Assembly: GCA_005882155.1 (NCBI GenBank)
Contig: VBCQ01000381.1
Coordinates: 1-6,005 of the forward strand
Direction of reading: 5' to 3'
DNA: 6,005 nucleotides
Source: Betaproteobacteria bacterium
GTDB lineage: Bacteria > Pseudomonadota > Gammaproteobacteria > Burkholderiales > Burkholderiaceae_C
Under the pieces are notes generated by a model. It had not been told where the DNA came from. It ran no database searches and saw only the letters and a list, made by a program, of their open reading frames with translations. Within the stretch, counting starts at the first letter, position 1. Each line of letters opens with the position of its first letter. Positions 5,967 to 6,005 of the stretch are shown one piece after another. The position numbers and the translations under genes were made by a program.

Positions 5967-5972
5967 ATTATC
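5967..5972 (-). promoter_or_regulatory. Candidate -10 box for the thioesterase gene
   Basis: On the minus strand, 5972-5967 reads GATAAT, which matches the -10 consensus at five of six positions. At 16-18 bp upstream no good -35 is visible (GTGCGG at 17 bp). Transcription would begin near 5960 and give a leader of about 75 nt that includes the three hairpins. Confidence 0.3.
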
Positions 5973-6005
5973 GGCAAGACTGGAAAGCGCCGCACCACGG
6001 GCTCA

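Noticed and set aside
5955..6005. A possible plus-strand gene starting at ATG 5955 and running off the window
   Set aside because: Seventeen codons with no recognisable motif, and they cover the likely promoter of the thioesterase. Not enough to call a gene.

Overview
This is a high-G+C window whose codons strongly prefer G or C in the third position. The gene set (YaeQ, a DUF924 protein, a TesB-like thioesterase, and a small Lys-rich protein of a type I associate with Burkholderiales) suggests a chromosomal segment of a betaproteobacterium, probably Burkholderiales in the broad Comamonadaceae/Rubrivivax/Leptothrix sense. That taxonomic placement is inference. I see no rRNA, tRNA, CRISPR array, transposase or phage gene, and the whole window reads as ordinary core or near-core chromosome.

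Layout. (1) Positions 1-2192, minus strand: an exported prolyl-oligopeptidase-family (S9A) serine peptidase. Its stop codon overlaps, as ATGA, the start of a DUF924-type gene that leaves the window after 17 codons. (2) Positions 2193-2439: a divergent intergenic region. (3) Positions 2440-4095, plus strand: a membrane sensor histidine kinase whose N-terminus is a three-helix, ETR1-like ethylene-binding domain, followed by PAS, HisKA and HATPase_c domains. (4) Positions 4077-4637, minus strand: yaeQ, whose 3' end overlaps the kinase gene tail-to-tail by 19 bp. (5) Positions 4638-4707: a short divergent promoter region. (6) Positions 4708-4980, plus strand: a 90-residue basic protein with a probable ribbon-helix-helix C-terminus. 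(7) Positions 4983-5032: a long, imperfect intergenic palindrome between convergent genes. (8) Positions 5047-5883, minus strand: a double-hotdog TesB-like acyl-CoA thioesterase. Its upstream leader (5896-5953) holds three consecutive hairpins, with a possible -10 box beyond them.

How the genes work together. The S9 peptidase and DUF924 gene look like a translationally coupled pair. The kinase has no response regulator or receiver domain in view, so it is an orphan sensor whose partner lies elsewhere. The remaining genes have no obvious shared pathway. The most notable item is the kinase: its transmembrane part keeps, at equivalent spacing, the residues that bind copper and ethylene in plant ETR1. 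Ethylene, or another small ligand bound through copper, is therefore a real candidate signal.
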